Source: an uncultured Megasphaera sp.
Lineage (GTDB): Bacteria; Bacillota; Negativicutes; Veillonellales; Megasphaeraceae
Direction of reading: 5' to 3'
DNA length: 39,418 nucleotides
Assembly: GCA_900554215.1 (NCBI GenBank)
Contig: USGG01000011.1
Span: 1 to 39,418 of the forward strand
The position numbers were made by a program, and so were the translations under genes. The notes under the pieces were generated by a model, which was not told the DNA's origin, made no database searches, and was given only the letters and a program-made list of their open reading frames with translations. Positions 8,601 through 16,576 of the stretch are shown one piece after another (position 1 is the stretch's first letter; every line of letters begins with the position of its first letter).

Positions 8601-9974
8601 ATGAAAGACATTATTGCACTTATTTTAGCTGCCGGAAAAGGAACGAGGATGAAATCCAGCATGCCTAAAGTTCTGCATAAAGTCGGCGGCGTGCCGATGG
8701 TGGAACAGGTGCTGCGGGCCGTCAAAGCGGCGGGAACGCAGCGGCAGGTCGTCGTCGTCGGCTTCGGCGGCGAAGCCGTGCAGGAATATTTGGGCGACAG
8801 GGCGGAAACTGTCGTACAGGAGCAGCAGCTGGGAACGGGCCATGCCGTCATGCAGGCAGAGCCGCTGTTGTCCGGCCTTTCAGGCACGCTGCTCGTGACG
8901 TGCGGCGATACGCCCTTGGTGACGGAAGACACCTTCCGCAGCCTGCTGGCCCATCATGAAGACACGCAGGCGGCCGCTACGGTGCTGACGGCGGTTATGC
9001 CCGACCCGACAGGCTACGGCCGGGTTATCCGCAATGAAAAGGGACAGGTCGTCAAGATTGTCGAGCAGAAGGACGGCTCGCCGGAGGAATTAGCCGTGCG
9101 CGAAGTCAACGCCGGCATTTACTGCTTCGACATGGAGCTCCTGTGGCAGATGCTTCATAACGTGACGAACAACAACGCCCAGGGCGAATATTACCTGACC
9201 GATATCATCGGCATGCTCGTCAATGCCGGCAAGGTCGTCAGCGCCTTTGCTGCGCCGGATTATAAAGAAACGCTGGGCGTCAACTCGCGCCTGCAGATGG
9301 CCGAAGCCGAACAGGTGCTGCGCCGCCGCAAGCTGGAACAGCTCATGACGGACGGCGTGACGGTCATCGACCCCAATAACACCTACGTCGATACGACCGT
9401 TTCTGTAGGCCGTGACACGGTCCTGTATCCGGGAACGATCCTGGAAGGCAGCACCGTCATCGGCGAAAGATGCCAGGTCGGCCCGTACGTCCGCATGACG
9501 AATGTCGTCATGGGCAGCAGCGACCACCTTCAGTTTACATATGCCCACGACTGCGAAATCAAAAACGGCTGCGAAATCGGCCCCTTCGTCCATTTCCGTC
9601 CCAATACGGTCATCGGCAACGACGTCAAGGTCGGCAACTACATGGAAGTCAAGAACTCCACCGTCGGCGACGGCACGAAGCTGCCCCACTTGAGCTACAT
9701 CGGTGACAGCGACGTAGGCTGCGGCGTCAATATCGGCTGCGGTACTATTACGGTCAACTACGACGGCAAGGAAAAGCACCGCACGACGATTTGCGACCAC
9801 GCCTTCATAGGCTGCAACAGCAATCTCGTATCGCCTGTCACCGTCGGCGAGTATGCTTACGTCGGCGCAGGCTCGACGATTACGAAAAACGTACCGCCTA
9901 AGTCTTTGTCCGTTGCCCGGGCTAAGCAGCGCAACATCGAAGGCTGGGTCAAGGACGATACGTATAAGAAATAG
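8601..9974 (+). CDS. glmU: Bifunctional GlmU: glucosamine-1-phosphate acetyltransferase / GlcNAc-1-phosphate uridylyltransferase
   Basis: 457 residues, the standard length. The N-terminal Rossmann-type uridylyltransferase shows LILAAGKGTRMKSSMPKVLH (about 7-26). The C-terminal left-handed beta-helix consists of hexapeptide repeats (from about 250). Acetyltransferase-site features include the LPHLSYIGD loop, with its catalytic histidine near residue 362, and the NYDGKEKHRT segment. It makes UDP-GlcNAc from glucosamine-1-phosphate for peptidoglycan and, here, lipopolysaccharide. The start ATG follows AGGGAGG about ten bases upstream. It heads the widely conserved Firmicute cluster glmU-prs-pth. 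Confidence 0.98.
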   Translation: MKDIIALILAAGKGTRMKSSMPKVLHKVGGVPMVEQVLRAVKAAGTQRQVVVVGFGGEAVQEYLGDRAETVVQEQQLGTGHAVMQAEPLLSGLSGTLLVTCGDTPLVTEDTFRSLLAHHEDTQAAATVLTAVMPDPTGYGRVIRNEKGQVVKIVEQKDGSPEELAVREVNAGIYCFDMELLWQMLHNVTNNNAQGEYYLTDIIGMLVNAGKVVSAFAAPDYKETLGVNSRLQMAEAEQVLRRRKLEQLMTDGVTVIDPNNTYVDTTVSVGRDTVLYPGTILEGSTVIGERCQVGPYVRMTNVVMGSSDHLQFTYAHDCEIKNGCEIGPFVHFRPNTVIGNDVKVGNYMEVKNSTVGDGTKLPHLSYIGDSDVGCGVNIGCGTITVNYDGKEKHRTTICDHAFIGCNSNLVSPVTVGEYAYVGAGSTITKNVPPKSLSVARAKQRNIEGWVKDDTYKK

Positions 9975-10030
9975 CATATACCCATTTACCTAGTATAGAA
10001 ATCATAAATTTATTTTAGGAGGCTCAACAA

Positions 10031-10996
10031 ATGAGTTACGAAGACGGGAAAAAGCTGAAAATTTTTACTGGCAACGCCAATCCGAAGTTGGCTAAGGAAA
10101 TCGCCGATTATTTAGGCCTGGAACTTGGCAAGGCCTTCGTTGGCAAGTTCAACAACGGCGAAATCCAAATCATGATCGATGAAAGCGTCCGCGGCAAAGA
10201 CGTATTTATCGTCCAGCCGACGTGCCAGCCGGCCAACGACACGATTATGGAACTGCTCATTATGGCCGATGCCTTCAAGCGCGCTTCGGCAAAACACATT
10301 ACGGCCGTCGTTCCTTACTATGGTTACGCTCGTCAGGACCGCAAGACCCGGGGCCGCGAACCGATCACGTCCAAGCTGGTCGCCGACCTCATGTCCGTCG
10401 CCGGCATTACCCGCGTCGTTACGATGGACCTGCATGCCGGCCAGATTCAGGGCTTCTTCGATATCCCTGTAGACCACCTCGGCTCGGCGTCGATTATTGC
10501 GAAATACCTGAATCAGAAGAAAGCTGAAATCGATTTGGGCGACATCGTCGTCGTATCTCCCGACCTCGGCGGCGTTACGCGGGCCCGCGATTTAGCCGAC
10601 CGCATCAACGCTCCTATCGCTATTATTGAAAAACGCCGTCCCCGTCCCGGCGTAGCCGAAGTCATGAACATCATCGGCGATATCAAAGGTAAGACCTGTA
10701 TCCTCATTGACGACATCGTCGATACGGCAGGCTCCCTGTGCGGCGGCGCCAAAGCCCTGAAAGATATGGGAGCGGCCCGCGTATACGCAGCCTGCGCCCA
10801 TGCCGTACTGACCGACCCGGCTGTACAGCGCATTCAGGATTCCGTCATTTCCGAGCTGATCATTACCAATACGATTCCTCTGCCCGACGAAAAGAAAATC
10901 GACAAGATCAAGGTCTTGTCCGTCGCGCCGCTCTTAGGGGAAGCCATCATGCGCATTTTCCATGAAGTATCGGTAAGCAAGCTCTTCGACAAATAA
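10031..10996 (+). CDS. prs: Ribose-phosphate pyrophosphokinase (PRPP synthetase)
   Basis: 321 residues. It makes PRPP from ribose-5-phosphate and ATP for nucleotide, histidine, tryptophan and NAD synthesis. Visible motifs are the flexible ATP loop YYGYARQDRKTRGREPITSK (about 97-116), the catalytic KRRPRPG segment, and the PRPP-binding loop VLIDDIVDTAG-like stretch ILIDDIVDTAGSL (about 222-234). An AGGAGG site lies seven bases before the ATG. It sits 56 bases after glmU and 11 bases before pth, consistent with one transcript. Confidence 0.98.
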   Translation: MSYEDGKKLKIFTGNANPKLAKEIADYLGLELGKAFVGKFNNGEIQIMIDESVRGKDVFIVQPTCQPANDTIMELLIMADAFKRASAKHITAVVPYYGYARQDRKTRGREPITSKLVADLMSVAGITRVVTMDLHAGQIQGFFDIPVDHLGSASIIAKYLNQKKAEIDLGDIVVVSPDLGGVTRARDLADRINAPIAIIEKRRPRPGVAEVMNIIGDIKGKTCILIDDIVDTAGSLCGGAKALKDMGAARVYAACAHAVLTDPAVQRIQDSVISELIITNTIPLPDEKKIDKIKVLSVAPLLGEAIMRIFHEVSVSKLFDK

Positions 10997-11007
10997 GGGG
11001 AGTCACG

Positions 11008-11628
11008 GTGCATATGATTGTTGGCCTGGGAAATCCCGGCCGAGAGTACGAAACGTCAAAACACAATACGGGTTTCCGCGTCGTCGACGAGCTGGCGAAG
11101 CGCTGGAACGTGACGCTATGGCAGAACCGGATGGACGCCCAGGTCGCCCAGACTGACGTTGACGGGGAAAAGGTCATCCTCGTCAAGCCGCAGACTTATA
11201 TGAACAACAGCGGCCAGGCCGTAGGGCCTCTCATGCGCTGGTATAAGCTGGAGCAGGCCGACGTCTACGTCGTCTACGATGACATGGATTTGCCCGTAGG
11301 CCGTCTCCGCATCCGCAAGAACGGCAGCGACGGCGGCCATAACGGCATCAAGAGCCTCTTTGCCAACGGCTGCCGCGATTTCATCCGCTTTCGCGTCGGC
11401 ATCGGCCGGCCTTTGCCGCACCGCGATGTCATCGACCACGTGCTGACTCCGTTTCCGGAAGACATGCTGCCGGAATACGAGGAAGGCCTGAAGGCGACAG
11501 CCGTCGCTATTGAAGGCTGCCTGAAGGTTGGCGTCGACGTCGGCATGAACCGGTATAACCCGCGGAAAAAGAAGAAAACGCCTAAGCCGGAAGAAACGGC
11601 TGAACAGCGTACGGAAGAAACTACATAA
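11008..11628 (+). CDS. pth: Peptidyl-tRNA hydrolase
   Basis: 206 residues. It recycles peptidyl-tRNA released from stalled ribosomes. The start is GTG at 11008, five bases after GGGGAG, giving M-H-M-I-V-GLGNPG, which aligns with the family start M-K-L-I-V-GLGNPG. ATG at 11014 is the alternative. Visible motifs are GLGNPGREYETSKHNTGF with the catalytic histidine, PQTYMNNSGQAVG, and DDMDLPVGRLRIRKNGS followed by GGHNGIKS. The C-terminus carries a lysine-rich tail (KKKKTPKPEE) longer than in E. coli. Last gene of the glmU cluster; no mfd follows, unlike many Firmicutes. Confidence 0.97.
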   Translation: MHMIVGLGNPGREYETSKHNTGFRVVDELAKRWNVTLWQNRMDAQVAQTDVDGEKVILVKPQTYMNNSGQAVGPLMRWYKLEQADVYVVYDDMDLPVGRLRIRKNGSDGGHNGIKSLFANGCRDFIRFRVGIGRPLPHRDVIDHVLTPFPEDMLPEYEEGLKATAVAIEGCLKVGVDVGMNRYNPRKKKKTPKPEETAEQRTEETT

Positions 11629-11631
11629 TAT

Positions 11632-11680
11632 AAAAACTGCCGCTAAGCAACAGTTATGCTGTACTTAGCGGCAGTTTTTA
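11632..11680. terminator. Bidirectional terminator between pth and mntP
   Basis: ACTGCCGCTAAG (11636-11647) and CTTAGCGGCAGT (11664-11675) form a perfect 12-pair stem. It is preceded by AAAA and followed by TTTTTA, so it can end both converging transcripts. Confidence 0.9.
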
Positions 11681-11689
11681 TATGAAGCC

Positions 11690-12247
11690 TTATAAAATTT
11701 GCAGTCCTTCCAAGAGGATTTTTAAGCCGATGAGAATCAGGACGGCCCCGCCGACTTTCTCCGCCTTGGATTTATATTTGAGTCCGAACAGGCTGCCGGC
11801 TTTTACGCCGACGGCGGAACAGGCGAAGGTGACGCAGCCGATAGACAGGGCGGCCGGTATAATCGATACGTTCATAAAGGCAAAGGTGACGCCGACGGCT
11901 AAGGCATCGATGCTCGTCGCGACGGCCAAGGCGAACATAGCCGGCGCGGCCATGTTCGCGTCGGGACAGTCTTCCTCTTCGAAGGATTCCTTGATCATAT
12001 TGGCTCCGATTAAGGTTAGCAGCACAAAGGCGATCCAATAATTGTACGATGTAATTATGTCGGTAAAAAACGTTCCCAAATAATAGCCTGCTGTAGGCAT
12101 CAGGGCCTGAAAGCCGCCGAACCACAAGCCGGCAAGGGCCATGTGCTTCCAGCGGATGCTCCCCAGTGATAATCCCTTGCAGACCGACACGGCGAAGGCG
12201 TCCATGGACAGGCCCAAGGCCAGTAACAACAATTCCAATCCATTCAT
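11690..12247 (-). CDS. mntP: Manganese efflux pump MntP
   Basis: About 185 residues forming six predicted membrane helices in two repeats of three. The repeats carry the paired DxxxS-type signatures LSMDAFAVS (about 12-20) and SIDALAVG (about 106), typical of MntP (DUF204). MntP exports Mn2+ across the inner membrane to prevent manganese toxicity. ATG at 12247 is preferred over ATG at 12253: AGGAGA ends seven bases before the former but only two before the latter. The gene lies behind a yybP-ykoY manganese riboswitch and a consensus promoter, which independently supports the function. It converges on pth. Confidence 0.95.
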   Translation of the reverse strand: MNGLELLLLALGLSMDAFAVSVCKGLSLGSIRWKHMALAGLWFGGFQALMPTAGYYLGTFFTDIITSYNYWIAFVLLTLIGANMIKESFEEEDCPDANMAAPAMFALAVATSIDALAVGVTFAFMNVSIIPAALSIGCVTFACSAVGVKAGSLFGLKYKSKAEKVGGAVLILIGLKILLEGLQIL

Positions 12248-12281
12248 GGTCATCTCTCCTATGCGATTTCATATGACGGCA

Positions 12282-12410
12282 AATAAAAAAGACCTAAAGG
12301 CAGCGCAAATACTGCCTTTAAGTCTCATCATTTCAAATAGCACCGGGCCCTGAGGCCAGTATGTCGATACTACTATACATGCCGGATGTACTGATTACTC
12401 CCTTAAAGTA
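12282..12410 (-). promoter_or_regulatory. yybP-ykoY (Mn2+) riboswitch with overlapping intrinsic terminator, upstream of mntP
   Basis: On the minus strand the leader contains the aptamer landmarks AAGGGAGTA (from 12406) and, about 80 bases later, ATGAGACTTAAAG (ending at 12316). P1 forms from CTTTAAG (12408-12402) and CTTAAAG (12322-12316), a perfect seven-pair helix. The 3' strand of P1 is reused in a 13-pair terminator stem, GACTTAAAGGCAG (12324-12312) with CTGCCTTTAGGTC (12303-12291), followed by TTTTTTATT. The two structures are mutually exclusive, so Mn2+ binding should stabilise P1, block the terminator and switch mntP on. This matches the known behaviour of the class upstream of mntP genes. 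Confidence 0.9.
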
Positions 12411-12418
12411 CATGCAGA

Positions 12419-12447
12419 ATTATACTGGATGGAATTGAGATTGTCAA
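12419..12447 (-). promoter_or_regulatory. Perfect consensus promoter for the mntP leader
   Basis: On the minus strand TTGACA (12447-12442) and TATAAT (12424-12419) are exactly 17 bases apart, the full sigma-70 consensus. Transcription would begin near 12412, just before the riboswitch aptamer. The -35 box overlaps the stop codon of the upstream gene. Confidence 0.9.
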
Positions 12448-12824
12448 TGAGAAAAGCTGCTTTGCCGTGTAAAATCCATGGCGTCGGCAAACCGCCCTGT
12501 CGTCGCGTTGTTCATCATGACGTAGTTGTAGTTGCCGTTGGGGAAGGAAAAGGTGAGCATCGTGTGCCTGTCGTCGTCTAATATGATGCGGACCACCGTA
12601 GTGAACCCGTCGTTCGTGACGTCGTGTATGCTGTACGGCACGCCGTCGACGTCGTCCATGGAAATGGACAGCTCCCGGCCGTAGCGGCCCTGCCAGGTGC
12701 CGACGATGAGGCTGTAACCCGCCGCATAGGGCATAGAATGGGACGGAAAGGCCTGGGCCGGCGCGGTGCAGGCGACGGCGGCAAGCAGGCAGGCCGCCGC
12801 CAACGATTTTATTTTTGTAATCAT
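12444..12824 (-). CDS. Small exported protein of unknown function
   Basis: About 126 residues from ATG 12824, chosen because AAGGA lies eight bases upstream; the more upstream in-frame ATGs (12833, 12893) lack a usable site. The start is a clear signal peptide (MITKIKS, then an alanine-rich hydrophobic run, then TAPAQA with a likely cleavage after AQA). The mature part of about 100 residues begins FPSHSMPY and contains GTWQGRYGRELSISM, then alternating polar and hydrophobic strands. This suggests a small beta-barrel or sandwich domain. I do not recognise a family. It lies between a LysR gene and the mntP leader on the same strand. Secretion to the periplasm is the only property I can support. 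Confidence 0.7.
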   Translation of the reverse strand: MITKIKSLAAACLLAAVACTAPAQAFPSHSMPYAAGYSLIVGTWQGRYGRELSISMDDVDGVPYSIHDVTNDGFTTVVRIILDDDRHTMLTFSFPNGNYNYVMMNNATTGRFADAMDFTRQSSFSH

Positions 12825-12896
12825 ATATATCATCCTTCTTTCTGAACGCAGCTGCGCATGCTTATAGTATAGTGATTCCATCAATTTTTGCAAGGC

Positions 12897-13865
12897 CTAG
12901 CCGTTGGCGTCAAACTCGTGAATGAAGGACTTATACGACCGGGTTCCGGCGTCGGGCTCGTATTGATTCAGCATTGCTTCAATAGAGCGCTCCCGGCGGC
13001 GGATATATTGGGCGAGGCGGCGCTTAAACATGACGACGGCCTTTCGTTTAATCTGGGCGGTCAGATTGTTCGTGACCATATAGAGATTTCGAGACGGCGT
13101 GTCCAGCCCCAGCTTGGAAATATGGCAGGGAGATGTCTTGGCGATTTGCATGCACACGTCGTACGGCGCGAGAAACCAAAAGCGGTCGTCCAGCAGCTCG
13201 ACGGCCACCTTGGCCGAGTCGACGGAAAATTTCGGCGGCTCTCCCGGCGGAAAAAAGCGGTGGTGCCAGTGAAGGTAATCCCGCCCCCAGGGAATGAAAA
13301 TCTGGTAATCCGTATCCAAATCGATGGGGAAGAGAGTATTCTTATCCTTGATTTTGCGGCGGCTTACGACCATGAGCTTTTCCGTATGAATCTTTTTGAC
13401 CTGAATGCCGGCGATCAGCTGCTCGCCTAAGGGCAGGCCGACGTCGATCGTATTCTGGCGGACATGGTCGTAGATTTCCTGCGTGTGGAGGGTACGGACA
13501 GTAAGGCGCCAATCCAGCGTGTCCTGCTTTAATTCCTTGTAGAAATCGGTTAACAGGTAGTCGTTTACGCTGGGGACGACGCCGATGGACAGCTCCAGGG
13601 CCTGGGGACGTTCCTGAAATGCGCTGATTTCGTCATTGAGGCGGAGCCAGCTTTGGGCCAGGGGAAGAAAATTTTTACCGGCAATGGTTAAATTTGTCTG
13701 CTTGGAGCCTTTATTTCGCAAGATGAGCTGGACGCCGAGCTTTTCTTCCAGCTGCTTAATACGATGGCTGACCGTGGCCTGCGATACAAATAATATGTCG
13801 GCGCTTTTCGTGATGTTGCCGGCATTGGCGACTGTGACAAAGGTTTCGATTAATTCGCTGTTCAT
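12897..13865 (-). CDS. LysR-family transcriptional regulator
   Basis: About 322 residues. The N-terminal winged helix-turn-helix (residues 1-60) shows ETFVTVANAGNITKSADILF and VSQATVSHRIKQLEEKLG, typical for LysR. The remainder is the periplasmic-binding-protein-like effector domain. ATG at 13865 (MNSELIETF) is preferred over an in-frame ATG at 13910, which would add 15 residues unlike the family; AAGGAGATAGG lies upstream of the chosen start. The gene is divergent from the aldolase-MFS-dehydrogenase operon beginning at 14203, the usual arrangement of a LysR activator and its target. The effector is unknown and probably a substrate or intermediate of that operon. Confidence 0.92.
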   Translation of the reverse strand: MNSELIETFVTVANAGNITKSADILFVSQATVSHRIKQLEEKLGVQLILRNKGSKQTNLTIAGKNFLPLAQSWLRLNDEISAFQERPQALELSIGVVPSVNDYLLTDFYKELKQDTLDWRLTVRTLHTQEIYDHVRQNTIDVGLPLGEQLIAGIQVKKIHTEKLMVVSRRKIKDKNTLFPIDLDTDYQIFIPWGRDYLHWHHRFFPPGEPPKFSVDSAKVAVELLDDRFWFLAPYDVCMQIAKTSPCHISKLGLDTPSRNLYMVTNNLTAQIKRKAVVMFKRRLAQYIRRRERSIEAMLNQYEPDAGTRSYKSFIHEFDANG

Positions 13866-14202
13866 AAGACCTATCTCCTTTGTTTGCTGCGGATGATGAC
13901 AAATATGCATGCCATTGGCAGGGGAGCTTCGCGGCTTTGCACAAAAAGGAAATGCATATGATGACTGTATATGCTGTTTATGTATAACAAACTGAGGTTA
14001 CGGCTCTTTCTATTGCGATATTGCATGGCTATGTATGCTGCACAATAATTATTTAAAATATTAATAATTGAATGCAGAGGTATTTGTTTTTATTTTAATT
14101 TCTCCGGTGATATGATTATACCAGAAGATACGTATCGAGAAAACACATTAAGAATTTATGGTGAATATCTTTTGCATCACAAAGGCACAGGAGGAATATA
14201 TC
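13866..14202. promoter_or_regulatory. Divergent control region between the LysR gene and the aldolase operon
   Basis: 337 bases without a gene. The region is AT-rich, particularly 14040-14100. AATTATT (14047-14053) is repeated inverted as AATAATT (14063-14069) with nine bases between, a possible LysR-type operator, though the low complexity makes this weak. No convincing -35/-10 pair stands out on either strand. AGGAGG lies at 14189-14194 before the aldolase ATG. Confidence 0.4.
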
Positions 14203-15204
14203 ATGCATATTATGGACTGCACGTTACGCGACGGCGCCAACGTCGTCGGCACAGGATTTTCAACAGAATTGACGAAATTGATGATAGAAGGCTTGCTCGA
14301 CAGTCATATCCATATCATTGAGATGGGGCACTGCACTGGCCTCGGTTCGGTCAAAGCCGGCGGAAAAGCCTGCCCTGTAACAGATGAAGAATATCTGGAA
14401 GCTATTGCGCCCTATTCTGATAAAGGGGAAATCGGCATGTTCCAGACTGCGGCGTATGCCGATTCAGAATTAATCGCTTTAGCAGCTTCTAAAGGATTGA
14501 AATTTCTCCGCGTCGGAGCTAACGCCGGCGACGGAAAGACGGCGGAAAAGGCCGTGAAGATGGTGCGCGACGCCGGCCTCGAGGCAAAATACAGCTTGAT
14601 GAAGGCGTACGTCGTCACTCCTGACGAATTGGCCGAAGAAGCGAAGATGCTCGAATCCTTCGGCGTGCAGGCTCTTACGATTATGGACTCAGCCGGCTAT
14701 ATGATGCCCGAAGACGCGGCCGAGTATACCCGCAAGGTAGTCGACGCCGTATTTATTCCCGTAGGCTTTCATGGACACAGTAATTTAGGACTGGCTATGG
14801 CGAATGCCCAGGCTGCCGAACGGGCCGGCGCATCCTTCATCGACTGCGGGCTCATGGGTATGGCTCGCAGCGCCGGAAACATTACGACGGAAGGAGCTGT
14901 CGCCTTGTTCCGCCGCGAAGGAAAGGCGCAGGAATACGATTTTTACAAGCTGCTGCGCTTCATCGACGAAAAGCTCATGCCGGCGATGGAACGGGAAGGC
15001 TACCACAATCCGATTAAGCCCCTCGACCTCGTATTGGGCTATTCGGGCTGTCATTCCAGCTTCGTAGGCGTTTTTAAGGAAGTCGCCGCGGCTGCCGGCG
15101 TCAACGTATACGAATTGATTATCAAAACGTCGAAGATAAATCAGAAAAATCCGTCGAAAGACTTGATGGAAGAGGTAGCGAATACTATCAGCGTTTCAAA
15201 GTAA
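14203..15204 (+). CDS. HMGL-like aldolase, 4-hydroxy-2-oxovalerate aldolase family
   Basis: About 333 residues with a TIM-barrel of the DRE-TIM metallolyase group. MDCTLRDGANVVG at the N-terminus carries the metal- and enolate-binding Arg-Asp, and FHGHSNLGLAMANA (about residue 188) supplies the two metal-ligand histidines. Family members cleave 4-hydroxy-2-oxoacids to pyruvate and an aldehyde, or condense acyl-CoA with ketoacids. The LRDG start with the HGHSNLG pattern best fits the DmpG/MhpE-like aldolases. ATG at 14203 follows AGGAGG by nine bases; an in-frame ATG at 14158 would add 15 residues with no homologous look. No partner acylating aldehyde dehydrogenase (MhpF/DmpF) is present, so the aldehyde is not channelled in the usual way. 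First gene of a three-gene operon. Confidence 0.85.
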   Translation: MHIMDCTLRDGANVVGTGFSTELTKLMIEGLLDSHIHIIEMGHCTGLGSVKAGGKACPVTDEEYLEAIAPYSDKGEIGMFQTAAYADSELIALAASKGLKFLRVGANAGDGKTAEKAVKMVRDAGLEAKYSLMKAYVVTPDELAEEAKMLESFGVQALTIMDSAGYMMPEDAAEYTRKVVDAVFIPVGFHGHSNLGLAMANAQAAERAGASFIDCGLMGMARSAGNITTEGAVALFRREGKAQEYDFYKLLRFIDEKLMPAMEREGYHNPIKPLDLVLGYSGCHSSFVGVFKEVAAAAGVNVYELIIKTSKINQKNPSKDLMEEVANTISVSK

Positions 15205-15219
15205 TGGGAGATGAGCACT

Positions 15220-16563
15220 ATGAGCGAACAGATTAAAAAGAAATCGGGCTTCCGCTGGTTTGTCCTGGCCTTGATCTTCTGTATCTATATGATTGCCGGC
15301 GCCGACCGGTCCAACATCGGCATGGTCGTTCCGTATATTCAGGAAAGCTTTCACATGAGCAATACGGATATCGGCGCGATGGCCAGCTTCTTCTATATTA
15401 CCTATGCCGTTGTACAGATTCCGTCGGGCCACTTGTACGGCAAACGGGGCGTGCGCAAGCTGTATTCCCTGTCGATTGTGCTGACGTCGCTGGCGACGTT
15501 TATCATGGGCTTTGCCAACTCGGCCCTTCATTTGAAATTTGCCCGGGCCTTGCTGGGCTTTTCTGAAGGGCCGATCAATATCGGTTCGCTGACGACGATT
15601 AACCGCTGGTTTCCGGCCCGGGAAAAAGGCATCGCGACGGGTGTGTTCATGGCGTCCATCAAATTCGCGCCGGCCTTCGTTCCGCCGGTATGCGCCTGGA
15701 TTATCATGATGTACGGATGGCGCGAAGTATTTTATATCTTCGCTGTTCCCGGTACGTTATTCGCTATCCTGTGGTGGCTGTTCGTCAAAGATAATCCGAA
15801 GGACAGCCGGTTTGTCAATCAGGCCGAATTGGAATACATCAACGACCCGACCGTAGCCGTCGGCAAGGAAGTAAAAAAGACGGAAACCGGTGCGGTCCGC
15901 TATGACAAGGCCATTGACAAATTTATCCGCACGCGCATCGTCAAGCCCTTGGCGACGAACTCGGAAGTGCTGCGGTCCTGGAACGTATGGGCCTGCGCCT
16001 TGGGATATTTCTTCCTCGTCGGCATTACGTATACAATTATGACCTGGATTCCTACGTATTTAGTTCACGTAAAACACTTTTCGATTATTAAGGTCGGCCT
16101 TGTAGCCGCCGCTCCCTGGGTCGGAGCCGTCGTCGGCAACCTGCTGGGAGGCATCGTTTCGGATAAGGTGTTTGAAAGCCGCCGTAAGCCGAACATGCTC
16201 ATTACGGCTATCAGCACGGTCGTCCTCATGTACTCCCTGTTGTACGCGCCCAGAGACCCGACGGCATTGGGATTGATTCTCCTCATGGCCGGCATCTTCC
16301 TGAATTTTGGCTATTCTATGTTTTTAGCCTATCCCATGGGGATTACGACGAAGGAAAAATGCCCCTTTGCCGCGTCCATCGTCAATACGGCCGGCTCTCT
16401 GGGCGGCGCTTTTGCCCCCTTCGCCGTCGGCGTCATCCTCGACACCTTCAGCTGGGACGCCGTATTCGTCTTCCTGGCGGCGATTTCCCTGATTACCTTT
16501 ATCCTTGTTATGACGATGATCGAGCCCGTTTCCGCGCCGGAAACAACGGCCCAGAACCAATAG
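15220..16563 (+). CDS. MFS transporter, anion:cation symporter (sugar-acid/organic-acid) type
   Basis: About 447 residues with 12 predicted membrane helices. The start (KKKSGFRWFVLALIFCIYMI, then AGADRSNIGMVVPYI) and the loop after TM2 (GHLYGKRGVRKLYS) are characteristic of the ACS family, whose members carry hexuronates, glucarate/galactarate, phthalate or similar carboxylates. A long central loop (about 195-245) lies between TM6 and TM7. ATG at 15220 is chosen over 15211 because GGGAG abuts the latter directly. It lies 15 bases after the aldolase gene and 13 before the dehydrogenase gene, so it probably brings in the operon's substrate. Confidence 0.88.
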   Translation: MSEQIKKKSGFRWFVLALIFCIYMIAGADRSNIGMVVPYIQESFHMSNTDIGAMASFFYITYAVVQIPSGHLYGKRGVRKLYSLSIVLTSLATFIMGFANSALHLKFARALLGFSEGPINIGSLTTINRWFPAREKGIATGVFMASIKFAPAFVPPVCAWIIMMYGWREVFYIFAVPGTLFAILWWLFVKDNPKDSRFVNQAELEYINDPTVAVGKEVKKTETGAVRYDKAIDKFIRTRIVKPLATNSEVLRSWNVWACALGYFFLVGITYTIMTWIPTYLVHVKHFSIIKVGLVAAAPWVGAVVGNLLGGIVSDKVFESRRKPNMLITAISTVVLMYSLLYAPRDPTALGLILLMAGIFLNFGYSMFLAYPMGITTKEKCPFAASIVNTAGSLGGAFAPFAVGVILDTFSWDAVFVFLAAISLITFILVMTMIEPVSAPETTAQNQ

Positions 16564-16576
16564 GAGGTACCTTGCT

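Noticed and set aside
9090..9977. Minus-strand open frame of 295 codons opposite glmU
   Set aside because: Antisense to a clear full-length glmU, with no recognisable product.
14047..14069. AT-rich inverted repeat as a definite LysR operator
   Set aside because: The surrounding sequence is almost entirely A and T, so seven-base inverted matches are expected by chance. Kept only as a weak note.
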